In this document: positions 44,662 through 54,480 of the stretch, in pieces
How the letters are laid out: each line of letters opens with the position of its first letter
How positions within the stretch are numbered: position 1 is the first letter of the stretch
From: Sepiola atlantica
Lineage: Eukaryota > Mollusca > Cephalopoda > Sepiida > Sepiolidae
NCBI GenBank assembly: GCA_963556195.1
Contig: OY744525.1
Coordinates: 55,581,446-55,645,445, forward strand
Length of the DNA stretch: 64,000 bases
Direction of reading: 5' to 3'
The notes under the pieces: generated by a model
Seen by the model: the letters and a program-made list of their open reading frames with translations, nothing else
Told to the model about the DNA's origin: nothing
Databases searched by the model: none
Made by a program: the position numbers and the translations under genes

Positions 44662-44775
44662 TCACAGTCACGTCTCTCATCGTCTTTATGATTCATCAGT
44701 GTGACGAGTCGTAGCAAGATTCGGAACCCGAACTTCAGTGATTGGCGTTCGGTGCTCTACTAACTGAGCAAACAA
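44662..44775 (-). mobile_element. Hammerhead-bearing tRNA-SINE, copy 2 (decayed ribozyme)
   Basis: tRNA-like head on the minus strand: TTGCTCAGTTAGTAGAGCAC (A-box region) and CGGGTTCCGAATCTTGC (B box with one inserted C). Then stem I strand TCACA (44700-44704), CTGATGA, ATC...GAT (3-bp stem II), GAGA in place of GAAA, ACGTGAC, and TGTGA (44662-44666), which pairs with TCACA. Stem III is damaged and the GTC triplet has become GAC. It is inactive by sequence, but the order of parts equals that of the intact copy at 41449-41576. Confidence 0.62.
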
Positions 44776-45199
44776 AACTGCTGCTTGAAAATTGGAGAAA
44801 TTATATCGTATTTAAATGAAACTATTCGTATATTTACACATTTTACAATAATGGTAACCGAAAATTGTAGATCTTTTTACGGGGGAGTATTGCTTTTGTT
44901 ATATATATCTTGTTTTCTCAAGTGTTTGTGTGTCGACGTAGGGGACATGTACGTATATATTACTGATGTTAATGCGACAAGCAAATAACTAACTAAATAA
45001 GGTAATAGAATAAAATTATAGAGCGAAAATGGCTGGAGCAGCAGATTGTGTAAGTTAATGAGCTGATGAGATCTGGGATCTAAATATGATTGCATCTGTG
45101 TAAACATTCAATTTTGATTTATTAATGTTACTTTGCTTATTTGAAGAAGATATACAGAAGCACAGCTGAGTAGGTGTTCGTGACAGTGGAGGAATACGT
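44776..45199. other. No recognisable feature
   Basis: Unrecognised AT-rich sequence. Confidence 0.45.
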
Positions 45200-45470
45200 C
45201 ATCGACAATCAGTCTGACAGTGACTTTGTTTCTGTCGGGCTGAAGAATTGTTATGTTCAGTCCTGGTGGTTCACCTTCCCAGACTTTACTTTGCCTCTGA
45301 TAAGGGGTTAGTTTATTGCTAACGGGCAAATGCGTTCCTTCCAGAAAATATCGACAGGGCTGCTCAGGTATTTTTGTATGTCTGAGTGCACTTCACATAG
45401 TGCACTGGCTTTTCAAACCCCCACTTGACCTTGTGTCATATCATCCTGCAGAAGAGGTAAATAAAAAGAG
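45200..45470 (+). mobile_element. U2-SINE family, copy 3 (head missing)
   Basis: Body only: TTCAGTCCTGGTGGTTCACC, TTCCCAGACTTTACTTTGCC, GGGGTTAGTTTATTGCTAAC, ATATCGACAGGGCTGCTCAG, TGACCTTGTGTCATATCATC, GAAGAGGTAAATAAA. It aligns with copies 1 and 2 at every block, but no U2-like sequence precedes it, so it is 5' truncated. Confidence 0.75.
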
Positions 45471-45783
45471 GGGGTGAAAAAGGTCATTTATATTAAATTT
45501 TTAATAACATCAAAACTATGTTTGATAACAAAATGTATACACAATAAACAATATATATTAAAAACGTATGTAATTAACCCGAATGTTCACTACTTACCAC
45601 AGTTTTCTGCAAACGGTTCACAAATGATTGCATCTCATCTTCCAAGAATTCCGGAGTTATTCTAAACCATTCTTTTTTCAATAAATGGCTTTAATTGATC
45701 AATTGATTGTGCTTTTCTTCTGAAGACTTCATTTTTTAAGAAACCCAACAAGAAAAAATCGCTTTTGTGTTGAATACATCAAG

Positions 45784-46010
45784 ATGGCGGTAAAGGTAAA
45801 ACAAGATGGCGTAAAACAAGATGGCGTAAAACAAGATGTTGTGAAACAAGATGGCGTGAAACAAGATGTAGTGAAACAAGATGGCGTGAAACAAGATGGC
45901 GTAAAACAAGATGGCGTAAAACAAGATAGCGTCAAACAAGATGGCGTAAAACAAGATGGCGTGAAACAAGATGGCGTGAAACAAGATGTCGTGAAACAAG
46001 ATAGCGTAAT
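45784..46010 (+). repeat. 15-bp minisatellite with AAGATGGC core
   Basis: About 15 units of GTAAAACAAGATGGC with AAAACAAGATGTTGT and TAGCGT variants. A period of 15 keeps a frame open on each strand (Val-Lys-Gln-Asp-Gly repeats on plus). The AAGATGGC core matches the binding motif known for the YY1 zinc-finger factor, so the array would be a cluster of such sites if the factor exists here. No evidence it is translated. Confidence 0.93.
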
Positions 46011-47384
46011 AAAAATATGCAGGAATGCAGTAAAACATTTTTTTTATTTTCATTTCATTTTAGTGTATAAGTTTTGCTATAATCAGTTGTGATGTTATAA
46101 AAATGTTAATATAAATGATGACTTTTTGAAAAGCCTTGAAAATATACGGAAACATTATATAAACCAAATAAAGCCCTTATTTCATGAAATCGATAGTCTA
46201 GTCATCATTAAACCGTACTAGTATAGGAACTCTCATTTTTTTTATAGTAACTATTCTTTTTCATCATATAAAAATAAATTTTAAAGATAAATTTCGAGAT
46301 TTAAATGAAATACTTTATAAATTAATTTTAATAATGTGTTTAAGAGGCAACCTTTTTATCAACGGATTAGGGCAGACATTTGCTAACTATCCGCTTCGTC
46401 GTTTTAATAAAGGAATCGAACTAATGTTCTCAATAAAGACAAATACTACTAAGTATTCTAAATGAATAAATGCGAAAGTGTTTTTCACCTATCTTTACTA
46501 TATTAACATCAAAACGGCCTACGCTTAATTTATTCTATGATAAACACAATATTTTGATATGCCGTATACATAGTAATCTGCAAACACCCACAAAAATTAT
46601 ACTTATTTATATAAACAGTTTTAAATAACTTAATATTCTGTAATAAACATTTCTAAATTGTATTATCATATTTTCTTTTATATAGTCAATAATTTCGTCG
46701 ATGGTAATATTATAATAATTATTAATGATATTAATCAAAGCGATTTAATAAAAAAAAATAAGATAACGTTTTAAAAACTTTCTTAGGATTTCAATTTCAT
46801 TATTTTTCTAGGGAGATAATTTACATGCAACCTTTCGGTTTAATACTTCTTACAGTATTAGTAAAAATGTCTGATGTCGCTAGGATGCTCCTCTTTTGGG
46901 GTCGTTCACTCTAATACCATTCTCTTAGGCTACCAAAAATATGCGACTGTGGGAAGCATATATTTTATAGTATTTTCATATTTTTAATCATATTTTTTAT
47001 TTAAGTGTTTAACTATACGCATGTTTATTAGTGTTTTTTTATTTGGATGTTTTTTTGTGATTTTTTTTACTAATGAGTAACCACATATGAAGGCTAAAAT
47101 CCATTTTTGACACTGGTTTCCATTTTTTTTTCGAGAATCACGTAATTATGTTAAATATTGGACGAATAAACCCACTAGTATATAAATTAGTTAGTTGAAA
47201 GTTCAGTTGGGGTCAACTTGCTAAACTCGAGGTTAGGATTACTAGACTGGGAATTGATAAAAACGGATGTGATGTCACATGGCTCAAGTAGAGAGTGAGT
47301 GAGAGAAGTCCGCAGTTCCATGGAAGCACTACACGTGTGAACATGTTAATTTAAAATGCCCTGACAAGATATGATTGAACAATG

Positions 47385-47387
<3 letters not shown>
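46011..47387. other. No recognisable feature
   Basis: AT-rich, no frame of note and no shared repeat. Confidence 0.5.
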
Positions 47388-47483
<96 letters not shown>

Positions 47484-47486
47484 CTC
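47388..47486. repeat. (CT)n(TCTA)n compound microsatellite
   Basis: CTCTCTCT to about 47436, then TCTATCTA units. Confidence 0.95.
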
Positions 47487-47599
47487 ACCCTATTGGTCAG
47501 TGATTTAGAACAAAGATCTAGTCGAATAAAACTCCTCTATCTTCTAACAGTTTTGTCTTGAATTAATACTTTTCGAGGTATGAAAGAATTTATTTGTAG

Positions 47600-47791
47600 G
47601 TGGCGTCCCCTCAGTCTGGAAGAATCACTAAAAGGGCGCGTACAAGAACAAGCAGCTAATAAGGTATGAGTATGAACTTTCATGTGTTTTTGTTATAATG
47701 ACAACTTGTTTTGTTTTTTTTGCAGGTATGGCGCAAGGTTGATATGCGACACTCACAGGAGTGTCCACGTGGAGGTTACCAACAGCTATAA
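47600..47791 (+). CDS. Candidate last two exons of a host gene (spliced C-terminus)
   Basis: TTATTTGTAG at 47590-47599 could be a splice acceptor. The following 64 bases are open in one frame only, giving WRPLSLEESLKGRVQEQAAN plus K, and end AATAAG before GTATGAG (47664), a strong donor. A 62-base intron ends TTTTTTTTGCAG (47725). Exon two continues in phase as VWRKVDMRHSQECPRGGYQQ plus L and then TAA at 47789-47791. The charged, soluble-looking composition, matching phases and both splice signals support a real C-terminus of at least 42 residues. I do not recognise the protein. Doubts: the intron is very short, and another frame of exon two is open for about 50 codons to 47895. Confidence 0.33.
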
Positions 47792-48400
47792 ATGACAGTG
47801 GAGCTATGGAACCGACTGGATTCGAAATTGCACATCCAAGTCGTCAGTCCGCTTCGTTATCCACTTCACCGGAGCCACCTCTCAATGCTTCTTGAGAATA
47901 TCTGTTCTTGTCGGATTCTCGTGTTTTTTTAACTTGACACCGACTGGTTTAACTCCAAACTGATACGAAACTGTTTTTATTGACCCTTTTTTATTATTAT
48001 TCAAGGGGTTTGGATATTTGTGGCGATGGCGATATATAGAAATTGATACTCGAAGATTTTTCCCATCGAAGTTATTAAAGCCAAACCTGATTTTATGTAT
48101 TCGGGGGGGGGGTGTATAAGAAGGATCAGTTCAAGTGTATAAGCCATGTGCGATGACACTATTTTCTCCAGCTCTCCCATTCTACCCCACCTCCCCCGGT
48201 GCCTCACTGAACCCCTCCCCACAATATTTTGTTGAGGTGTTTTCATTCACTAACAAGACAAACACTTGAAGCTCTCCAGAAAACCTTCTTCGAGACATTC
48301 TTTCAAGAGAACCCTTCAAACATGGCCGACAGATTGTCATGTTGACGACTATATTATCGCCGGAGGAACAGACAGAAATGACAAGATGAGATCGCTACAC
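47792..48400. other. Possible 3' UTR, otherwise nothing recognised
   Basis: GC-richer than the surroundings up to about 47900, as expected next to an exon. A G9 tract lies near 48104. No AATAAA close by. Confidence 0.3.
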
Positions 48401-48530
48401 AGACACTTATAAAAGGGTTGGGAATTTGTAAATATGTCCACGCACATCTATGAGAGATTTTATTTCGTGTCAGTCGGCCAGTCGTTTTCCACTCTATAAT
48501 AAAGAACAATGTGAATTTATTTGTAAATAT
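48401..48530 (+). repeat. Fragment of the satellite-progenitor dispersed repeat
   Basis: ATGTCCACGCACATCTATGA, then GTCAGTCGGCCAGTCG, correspond to the first part of 32815-32925 and 19025-19145. The TAGCATTTTCATC box is not kept. Confidence 0.4.
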
Positions 48531-48954
48531 ATATCCGTCTCGTCACTCAAAAGTCTGCCCGACGAATATCTATTTCCATACTCAGACGTTTTCTTTCCTT
48601 TTTTCTCTATGCTTTCAATACCGATTTAAACGTTTTTTATTTTATTTTTCTCTTTTTTTAAAATTTCCAGCTTAAGACGTTTTTTTCTTTCTTATTTCTT
48701 CATGTGAGCGACGATTCCTTTCAATTTTATTTATAACCATTTCATTTCTGCTAACGTATTTAATGTTTTTTTAAACTTTCAGTGTCATCTAGCCACCACT
48801 ACTTTCAAAATATCAAACGAAGGAAGTCAAAAGGAAAAACATCTTAAAAAATCAACGTTAATGTTTGATTTTCTTTAGGACATCAGAAATAACTCGGCTT
48901 TTTTTTCAACTCGAGATACATAATTCCTATCTTACTGAAACAATAAAAGTATTC
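48531..48954. other. No recognisable feature
   Basis: T-rich spacer. Confidence 0.45.
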
Positions 48955-49965
48955 AAAAGACTTACATTGGAAAGCAAATAGCAAGTCAGACAAGCCCCAC
49001 CGTTTGAAATGAATTCGAAAAATCCCCCATTCTAAATAAAAAGTCAATAGTAGGTGTTTATTTTCTTGAAGTCATCAGAAATATACTAATAATAATAATT
49101 TATTTATTGTTTCCCGACGTGATAATTTTATTGGAAAGACAATACGCAGTAGCTAAAAATTTGTATAGATTATGACATGCTGAACGTATTGGCGTTTTAA
49201 TCAATTTAGTCTTACGTATGAAATAGAAGAAAAAAAACTTTTTAAGTTAGTAAATTAGCCGCCATACTGGCATATTTCCAATATGGTTGCCTGTTTTGCT
49301 AGTTGATACTAGTTGATATAAAAATTGGAACGGAATGTATGTCAAACGAAAAGAAGTAAACTATTTTAATGGGTTATATTACAATAATTTATTCAAAATA
49401 ATTCAGATATTTATAAAAAATATTTGTTTCACGACATAATTATTGTGTTTTCGTAAGTCTTTAAAGATAAATATATAAAAATATTTGTTTCACAATATTT
49501 CAATATCTGGCATATTCTGCGTTCCGTTCCAATTTTTATATCGATTAATAAAACGGGCATCCATATGAGAAATGTACCAGTGTATCGGCTTATTTACTGA
49601 TTTAAAAAGTGTTGTATTCTTCCTATTTCATATGTAGTAATACTAGGTTGATTTTAACGTTCGGCATTTTTAAAAGATATACAATTTTTGAGCTACTGCT
49701 ATCGCCTTTCCGATAGAATTATCACGTCGGGAAACGAAGTGATTACCTAATTTATATATGAAAAATTAAATTAATGACGTAACTCTATAAAAGACTTACA
49801 TTGGTGAGCAAATACAAGTCAGCCAAGTCCCGCCGTCTCAAATGAATTCGGAAAATCCTACATTTTATATGAATAAAAAGTCAACGGTAGGTGTTTACTT
49901 TTTTATTTAAGTCAGCAGAAATATAATACTAATTTATATATAAACGAATAAATTAGTGACGTAAG
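48955..49965. mobile_element. Inverted-repeat element (49108-49735) between 140-bp direct repeats
   Basis: Outer direct repeats: 48960-49100 and 49793-49935 share CTTACATTGG, GCAAATA, AATGAATTCG, AATAAAAAGTCAA and TAGGTGTTTA. Inside, the arms from GTTTCCCGACGTGATAATT (49109) to GATATAAAAATTGGAACGGA (about 49340) have a diverged inverse from about 49522 to 49735. The last 24 bp of the arms (TTGATATAAAAATTGGAACG context) are almost perfect. About 180 bp separate the arms. This looks like a fold-back, non-autonomous DNA transposon that landed in, or was copied with, a duplicated segment. Confidence 0.65.
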
Positions 49966-50426
49966 TCTCTGATTTTATATGAATATTAGTGTGAACACTG
50001 GCGAAGCTCAATTTTTGCCGCCATTTTTGACGGAGGGTGTCCACTGGTGCTTAATCGTTTATGAATTATCAATCTTTTTACAAGCTTTGATAATGCGAAA
50101 TAAAACTCCGTATTAATAAAACTATCAAAGTCTCGTGTGTCTGTGTGTAGGTGTGTTTCCCACCTATGGGTAACTTTGATAAATACACGTTGCATTATTT
50201 TTGTTTACTGGTAATCGAATAATTATTGTGATCAAAAACAAAATAATGGAAAACTAAAAACGAATCTTTTAAAATCCTACTAAAAAGAATTGCCAACATG
50301 ACCATATTTTTAATTATTTTTTCTATAAGTCTTCTTCACTCGGACTGACGAAGTTTAGCCTTTCATCAGGCTGTAGCTGAAAATGTATGCACATATGTAG
50401 CGAGAAATGTTAATAAGATACAAAAT
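49966..50426. other. No recognisable feature
   Basis: Near 50350-50390 the minus strand has CCTGATGAAAGGC, a partial PLE-tail-like phrase without a GAAAC partner; not convincing. Confidence 0.4.
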
Positions 50427-51117
50427 CTACTTGGTGACGGCTTCCGGTTTTTAAATCGAAAATTGACGACGGTGTTTATAAAATACCAGTTCTCCATTAT
50501 ATTATAGGTAGGATTTTGTTTTTTGTTGTTTTTTTGTTTGTTTTTTTAGGGGAGGGGGGCAATTAATAATTGGTTTTTCAACATTTGTTTTTAATCATTA
50601 ACACATAAGAAAATCAAACTGGTTTTTATAATTGAAAATTTTAATTTTCTTTTATTACGAATAATAAAATCAAACTTTTTTTATAACTGGATTTATTTTT
50701 ATTTTTAGTTTGAAAATATTTTGGCTACTCCTACAGAATTTGCATCGGACTGTTTTTTTTTTACTCTTACCCTAACCTAACCCAAAGCTAACCCTAACCT
50801 AACTTTAAATTAACCCTAACCTAAGTTTTAGGTTTAGTTCGGCAAAAGTCGGTTTGGTTCGGTTCAAAATTTGTAGAAAAATCTTTTTTTTTTAAGTTTA
50901 TTTTTTAAATATATTTTTAATACTTTATTTACTATTTTTTCTAAGGCTAACTCTCTTGACGAAATTTTTTTTTAAAGCCAAATATCTAAGGTTTGAAAAT
51001 TCTTAAATTAAAAATTCCGCACAAATCTGAGCAGTCTAAAATTATGAGGGACTGTTTTTTATAAACACCGCTTATCAATTTTTAATTTTAAAACCGGAAG
51101 CCGTCGCCAAGTAGACT
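50427..51117. mobile_element. Inverted-repeat element, about 65-bp arms
   Basis: TCTACTTGGTGACGGCTTCC at 50427 has its inverse GGAAGCCGTCGCCAAGTAGA ending at 51117. The match extends inwards through CGGTTTTTAAATCGAAAATT and GGTGTTTATAAAA. The interior of about 560 bp is AT-rich and non-coding and includes degenerate CCTAACCTAACC (50768-50830). No target duplication found. Confidence 0.6.
50768..50830 (-). repeat. Degenerate telomere-like repeats
   Basis: ACCCTAACCTAACCC, GCTAACCCTAACCTAAC and TTAACCCTAACCTAAG within the inverted-repeat element. Confidence 0.75.
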
Positions 51118-51189
51118 CTTTCGATTTAACCGAAATATTTGTATTAAAAGATGATACTAAATAAATACACCGCTCTACTTATTATTGAG

Positions 51190-52730
51190 CACTATTAGAG
51201 TAGAGTAGAGTGTTCAGTCAGGTAGGATGCTTTACATCCAGTTTAGACCGCTCCTTTGTACCTCTTCTTTAGCCGACTGACACTGTGGGTTTCTATAGGT
51301 GGTCCAGGGCTCTGAAGTTGTATTTTACAAGATGGCTTTCCATAAGGCGGTCAAACCTGGCTTTAAAAGCGTTCACCGAAGGTGCTTTGACAACCTCTTC
51401 TGGCAATCCATTCCACCAGGGAATCAGTCTGTTACTAAAGAATGACAGTCTTTTGCTTGTCTTAGTAGCATTTCTTGTCAGTCGTAGATTATGTCCTCTT
51501 GTTTTAGGATCCCCCTGAATTTCTGATATGCATGTCGTAGTGTCATACAGGCCATGGACATATTTATACGTGTTGATGAGATCTCCCCTCAGTCTTCTGT
51601 ACAACAGCGATGGAAGCTTCAGGGCTTTGAGCTTTTCCTCATATGAGAGGTCACGTAGACCGGGCACTCTTTTGGTTGCTCTTCTTTGCACATTTCCGAT
51701 ATGTTCAGCGTGTCTCAAGGTACATGGTGACCATATAGGAGCACCATATTTGAGGAGTGGTCTAACCAGTGATTTAAACAACAGGGTAAAGACCTCACTG
51801 TCAATGTATTCGCAAGTTCTCCATAGCAGCCCGGCCATTTTGTTTGCCTTGGATACTGATGTAGAAATATGTTTGTCAAATGTCAAACCATTGTCCACGA
51901 TTATTCTTAGGTCATTTTCCTGTGTTGTGAATTCCAACTGGACTCTCTTTGCACAGTGGTCCGTCATATGGTATATGAACTCTGGATGACTATTACTAAA
52001 CCTTATGGTGGTGCATTTGCTTGGGTGAAATTTTAAGTGCCAGATGTTGGCCCGGTTATGTAAGTTGTCAAGGTCGTACTGTAGTGCTCGGCAGTCGCTG
52101 ACCTCACCCACTGTGTGATACAGCTTTGTATCATCAGCGAAGAGTTGCAACTTCCTACTCACTGCCTTGGGCATATCGTTGACAAATAACGTAAATAAGA
52201 CCGGCCCTAGTACACTCCCCTGCGGTACCCCGCTTGTCACTGGTGCCCAGTTTGATCTGGTTCAATTCAGGCAGACTCTCTGTATTCGTCCCATAAGGAA
52301 GGATTTGATCTACTGCAGAAGGTGTCCTCTGATACCGTAGCTTTCTATCTTTGTTAGCAGACGTTGGGTACAGAGTCGAACGATTTTTGAAAGTCCAAGT
52401 ATATGGCGTCGACCGGCATGTCTTTTATGCAACCAGCTGATCCAATCTTCCAGGCATTCTAACAATTGTGTAGTGGTCGATCTGGCAAGTTAAAAAACTG
52501 TGTTGATGTGACGTGAAGAGCTTGTTTTTCCATCATGTGGGTCACAATCTCGTCCCTAATCATGCCCTCTAGTACGTTGCCCGCAACTGATGTCAAGCTC
52601 ACTGGTCTATAGTTGTTAGGAACACTTCTCTGGCCCTTTTTGAAAATTGGTGTAATGTCACCCATTCTCCAGTCACTAGACAGACTTCCTTCACAGTGAG
52701 ATTCACAGAATTGTTTATCTAATTCCTATG
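51190..52730 (-). mobile_element. CR1/jockey-type LINE, reverse transcriptase part
   Basis: A 5'-truncated non-LTR retrotransposon read on the minus strand. It covers reverse transcriptase from MGDITPIFKKGQ...NYRPVSLTS to the end of the protein at 51293. The last 100 bases before 51190 are 3' UTR and end in CTCTA-type tandem repeats. No apurinic endonuclease domain is present. Confidence 0.85.
51293..52665 (-). pseudogene. LINE reverse transcriptase, frameshifted
   Basis: Minus-strand frames in order: 52459-52665 with NNYRPVSLTSVAGNVLEGMI (RT block 2); a broken middle with IYLDFQKSFDSVP (motif A); and 51293-52240 (315 codons) with TSGVPQGSVLGPVLFTLFVN (motif B) and LQLFADDTKLYH (motif C, both catalytic aspartates kept). 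Then come WHLKFHPSKCTTIRF (motif D) and the connection region KSLVRPLLKYGAPIWSP. The C-terminus has RRLRGDLINTYKYVHGLYD, TRGHNLRLTRN and SFFSNRLIPWWNGLPEEVV, typical of this superfamily. RT copies LINE RNA at a nicked target. Frameshifts in 52240-52460 inactivate it. Confidence 0.88.
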
Positions 52731-52799
52731 CACACAACTTCGTCGAAGACATATATAACGCTTGGATATCTTCTACTCACAGTGGCAATGTCTGTTGAC
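52731..52799. other. No recognisable feature
   Basis: Short spacer. Confidence 0.4.
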
Positions 52800-52918
52800 G
52801 TAGGGAGTTAGGCATTTAGATTGCTAGGTCGAATTTCGTATGCGACTGACCTTTCGTATTTCGAATCTCGGCGTGAATAGACTCTCGCCACACTGATGAG
52901 TCGTAGATGAGTCTGTGG
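52800..52918 (+). mobile_element. Hammerhead-bearing tRNA-SINE, copy 3 (ribozyme core partly deleted)
   Basis: tRNA-like head on the plus strand: GGGAGTTAGGCATTTAGATT (A-box region) and GTATTTCGAATCTCGGCG (B-box region). Then ACTCTCGCCACA, CTGATGA (52893-52899), GTCGTAGATGA, GTC (52911-52913) and TGTGG. CCACA before CTGATGA pairs with TGTGG after GTC, exactly stem I and a GTC cleavage triplet. The GGAC...GAAAC part of the core has been lost or scrambled, so it is inactive. It confirms head, hammerhead and order of the family. Confidence 0.6.
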
Positions 52919-53444
52919 ATGACGTATATCTCATATATATTTTTTTCAGATTTGTATTTACATTTTTTCAAATTATGACTTTTGGTAATTCCTTTACTAA
53001 CTTATCTGTTTGTATTCCTCTGATGACAAGAATCCATTTATTGAAAAGACATGGCTTAAGGAAGGAAAATATTTTTTTATTTGAATACACCTTATTTTGA
53101 ACACGAAGCCTCCCATAACGACATCAAAGTTTGCGCTTTGGTCTTTTTTTAATCTATGTGTTATTGCTATGGAACGGTATGAATTTTCTGCAGTTTTTTA
53201 ATTATTTGTATGTCACCAATAGGGATATCTATATATTGCCTAGCGTTTTCTAGTGTAAATTATTTGATGGAAGGGTAACATCCTTTATCTTGTATTGTGT
53301 AAATGTCCAATTTCATTTTTTTATTATTAATATTGTTAAATCATTATGTGGTCTTGTTTAATATATTTCTTAGTTTTATATTTATATTTTGAGAAATGAA
53401 AAAGGAAAAACCAAAAGTGATGTTTTTTTATATATTCATCAACG
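52919..53444. other. No recognisable feature
   Basis: A minus-strand stretch (about 53170-53330) can be read as a broken frame with KLDIYTIQDKGCYPSIK, but I recognise no family. Confidence 0.35.
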
Positions 53445-53473
53445 TTTCGTGTTTATTTGTAAGACTTCTTCAG
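53445..53473 (-). ncRNA. Hammerhead-like hairpin of PLE copy 6
   Basis: CTGAAGA, one A, GTCTT, loop, AACAC, GAAACG on the minus strand. It is the homologue of 318-346; one hairpin pair (C with C instead of G) is lost, consistent with an older copy. Confidence 0.45.
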
Positions 53474-54480
53474 GATGATAATATTAAGAAAAATGTCATG
53501 CAAGTACGTGAAAATATTTTTTCTAATACTTGTTTGCTTATTTTTCCTATATTTGTTTTTGTAAGGTTTAATAATCTGTAAGAATGTTTATTTACGATTT
53601 TTTCTTTGTTGTCTACTTTTTAGAGACAATTTGCATTAAATCCGATAAAATGTTGCAAAAATAAATGGAGAAAGTGAGAAACAGCACATGAACAAAAGTA
53701 AACCAAATCAAATCAATGTGCATGACTGATACTTTGTCTTTATTGATAAACATATTTTTCAAGGTGATATCTGGTGATTACTGTTAGGTAAAAATATACG
53801 TGTGAAAGTGAATGTGAGGACGGGGGAGTGGGCGAAGTAGATAACGAAACAGAATGGGGGCATGGTAGATATAGATGCTTGGAGAAAGATATTGGAAAGG
53901 GATAAAAAGGTCAAACGTGTGACGTGATTGAAGTCACAGGCTGGGTGGAAGAAGATGAGTTCTTGTGTTCAGTTTTATTACTTTGTTCGTCTTCCAGGAC
54001 CACCAGGGAGAGGGGGGTAAAATAGGGACCTGCTTCAGAATGAATGGTTGGTGACTTGTGTTTATATTTAGAAGAATAAAAAAATGTATAACGATGAGAA
54101 AAATAAATATTAAAGATGTGTTAAGGGGAAAAGTAAGGAATATGTTTCGGTTTTTGTATTTAACTAACATTTGTCGCGTATGATATTGCATTTCATGCAT
54201 TATAAGTTTTGCTAAACTTGGAAAAAATCACATGTGCGGATGATCGTCCTGTGGTTATATTCGAAGATAACAGCTGATTCTGTTAGACGGCTAAAGTTTT
54301 TGTAGTGTGTTCTTTTTATTAAAGTAGCCTTATTAAAGTAAAAACCTGGTCGAAATCTAGCATATGGGTGAAAAGGGCGTTGTAATCGTCGTTTTATTTA
54401 GTAGCTCTTTTATGTTCATACATCCTTTTGTCTTGGTTACGTTGAGTTTCACCGATCTAATGCTTGCTGTATATATGTTT
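53445..54480 (-). pseudogene. PLE copy 6: GIY-YIG remnant, pyrimidine-rich tail and hairpin
   Basis: On the minus strand from about 54470: IGETQRNQDKRMYEHKRATK, a stop, NDDYNALFTHMLDFDQVFT, then a degraded end. It aligns with PLE copy 1 (YVGETQRELKKRLSEHK, LSALFSHALEHGHAFKFE). A tail follows that is pyrimidine-rich on this strand (53800-54010) and then the hairpin at 53445-53473. 53396-53515 matches 266-380 closely (ATGAAAAAGGAAAAACC and AATGTCATGCAAGTAC). So copies 1 and 6 share GIY-YIG type, tail composition, hairpin and spacing. Confidence 0.7.

Noticed and set aside
45061..45090. CTGATGA, GATC, TGG, GATC, TAAA as another hammerhead-like core
   Set aside because: GAAA is missing, no PLE or tRNA-like sequence is adjacent, and such a short match is expected by chance.
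45784..46092. A VKQDG repeat protein of about 100 residues
   Set aside because: A 15-bp tandem repeat keeps the frame open on both strands; no start context, homologue or splice signal supports a gene.
50350..50390. PLE tail with CCTGATGAAAGGC on the minus strand
   Set aside because: No matching hairpin strand followed by GAAA could be found.
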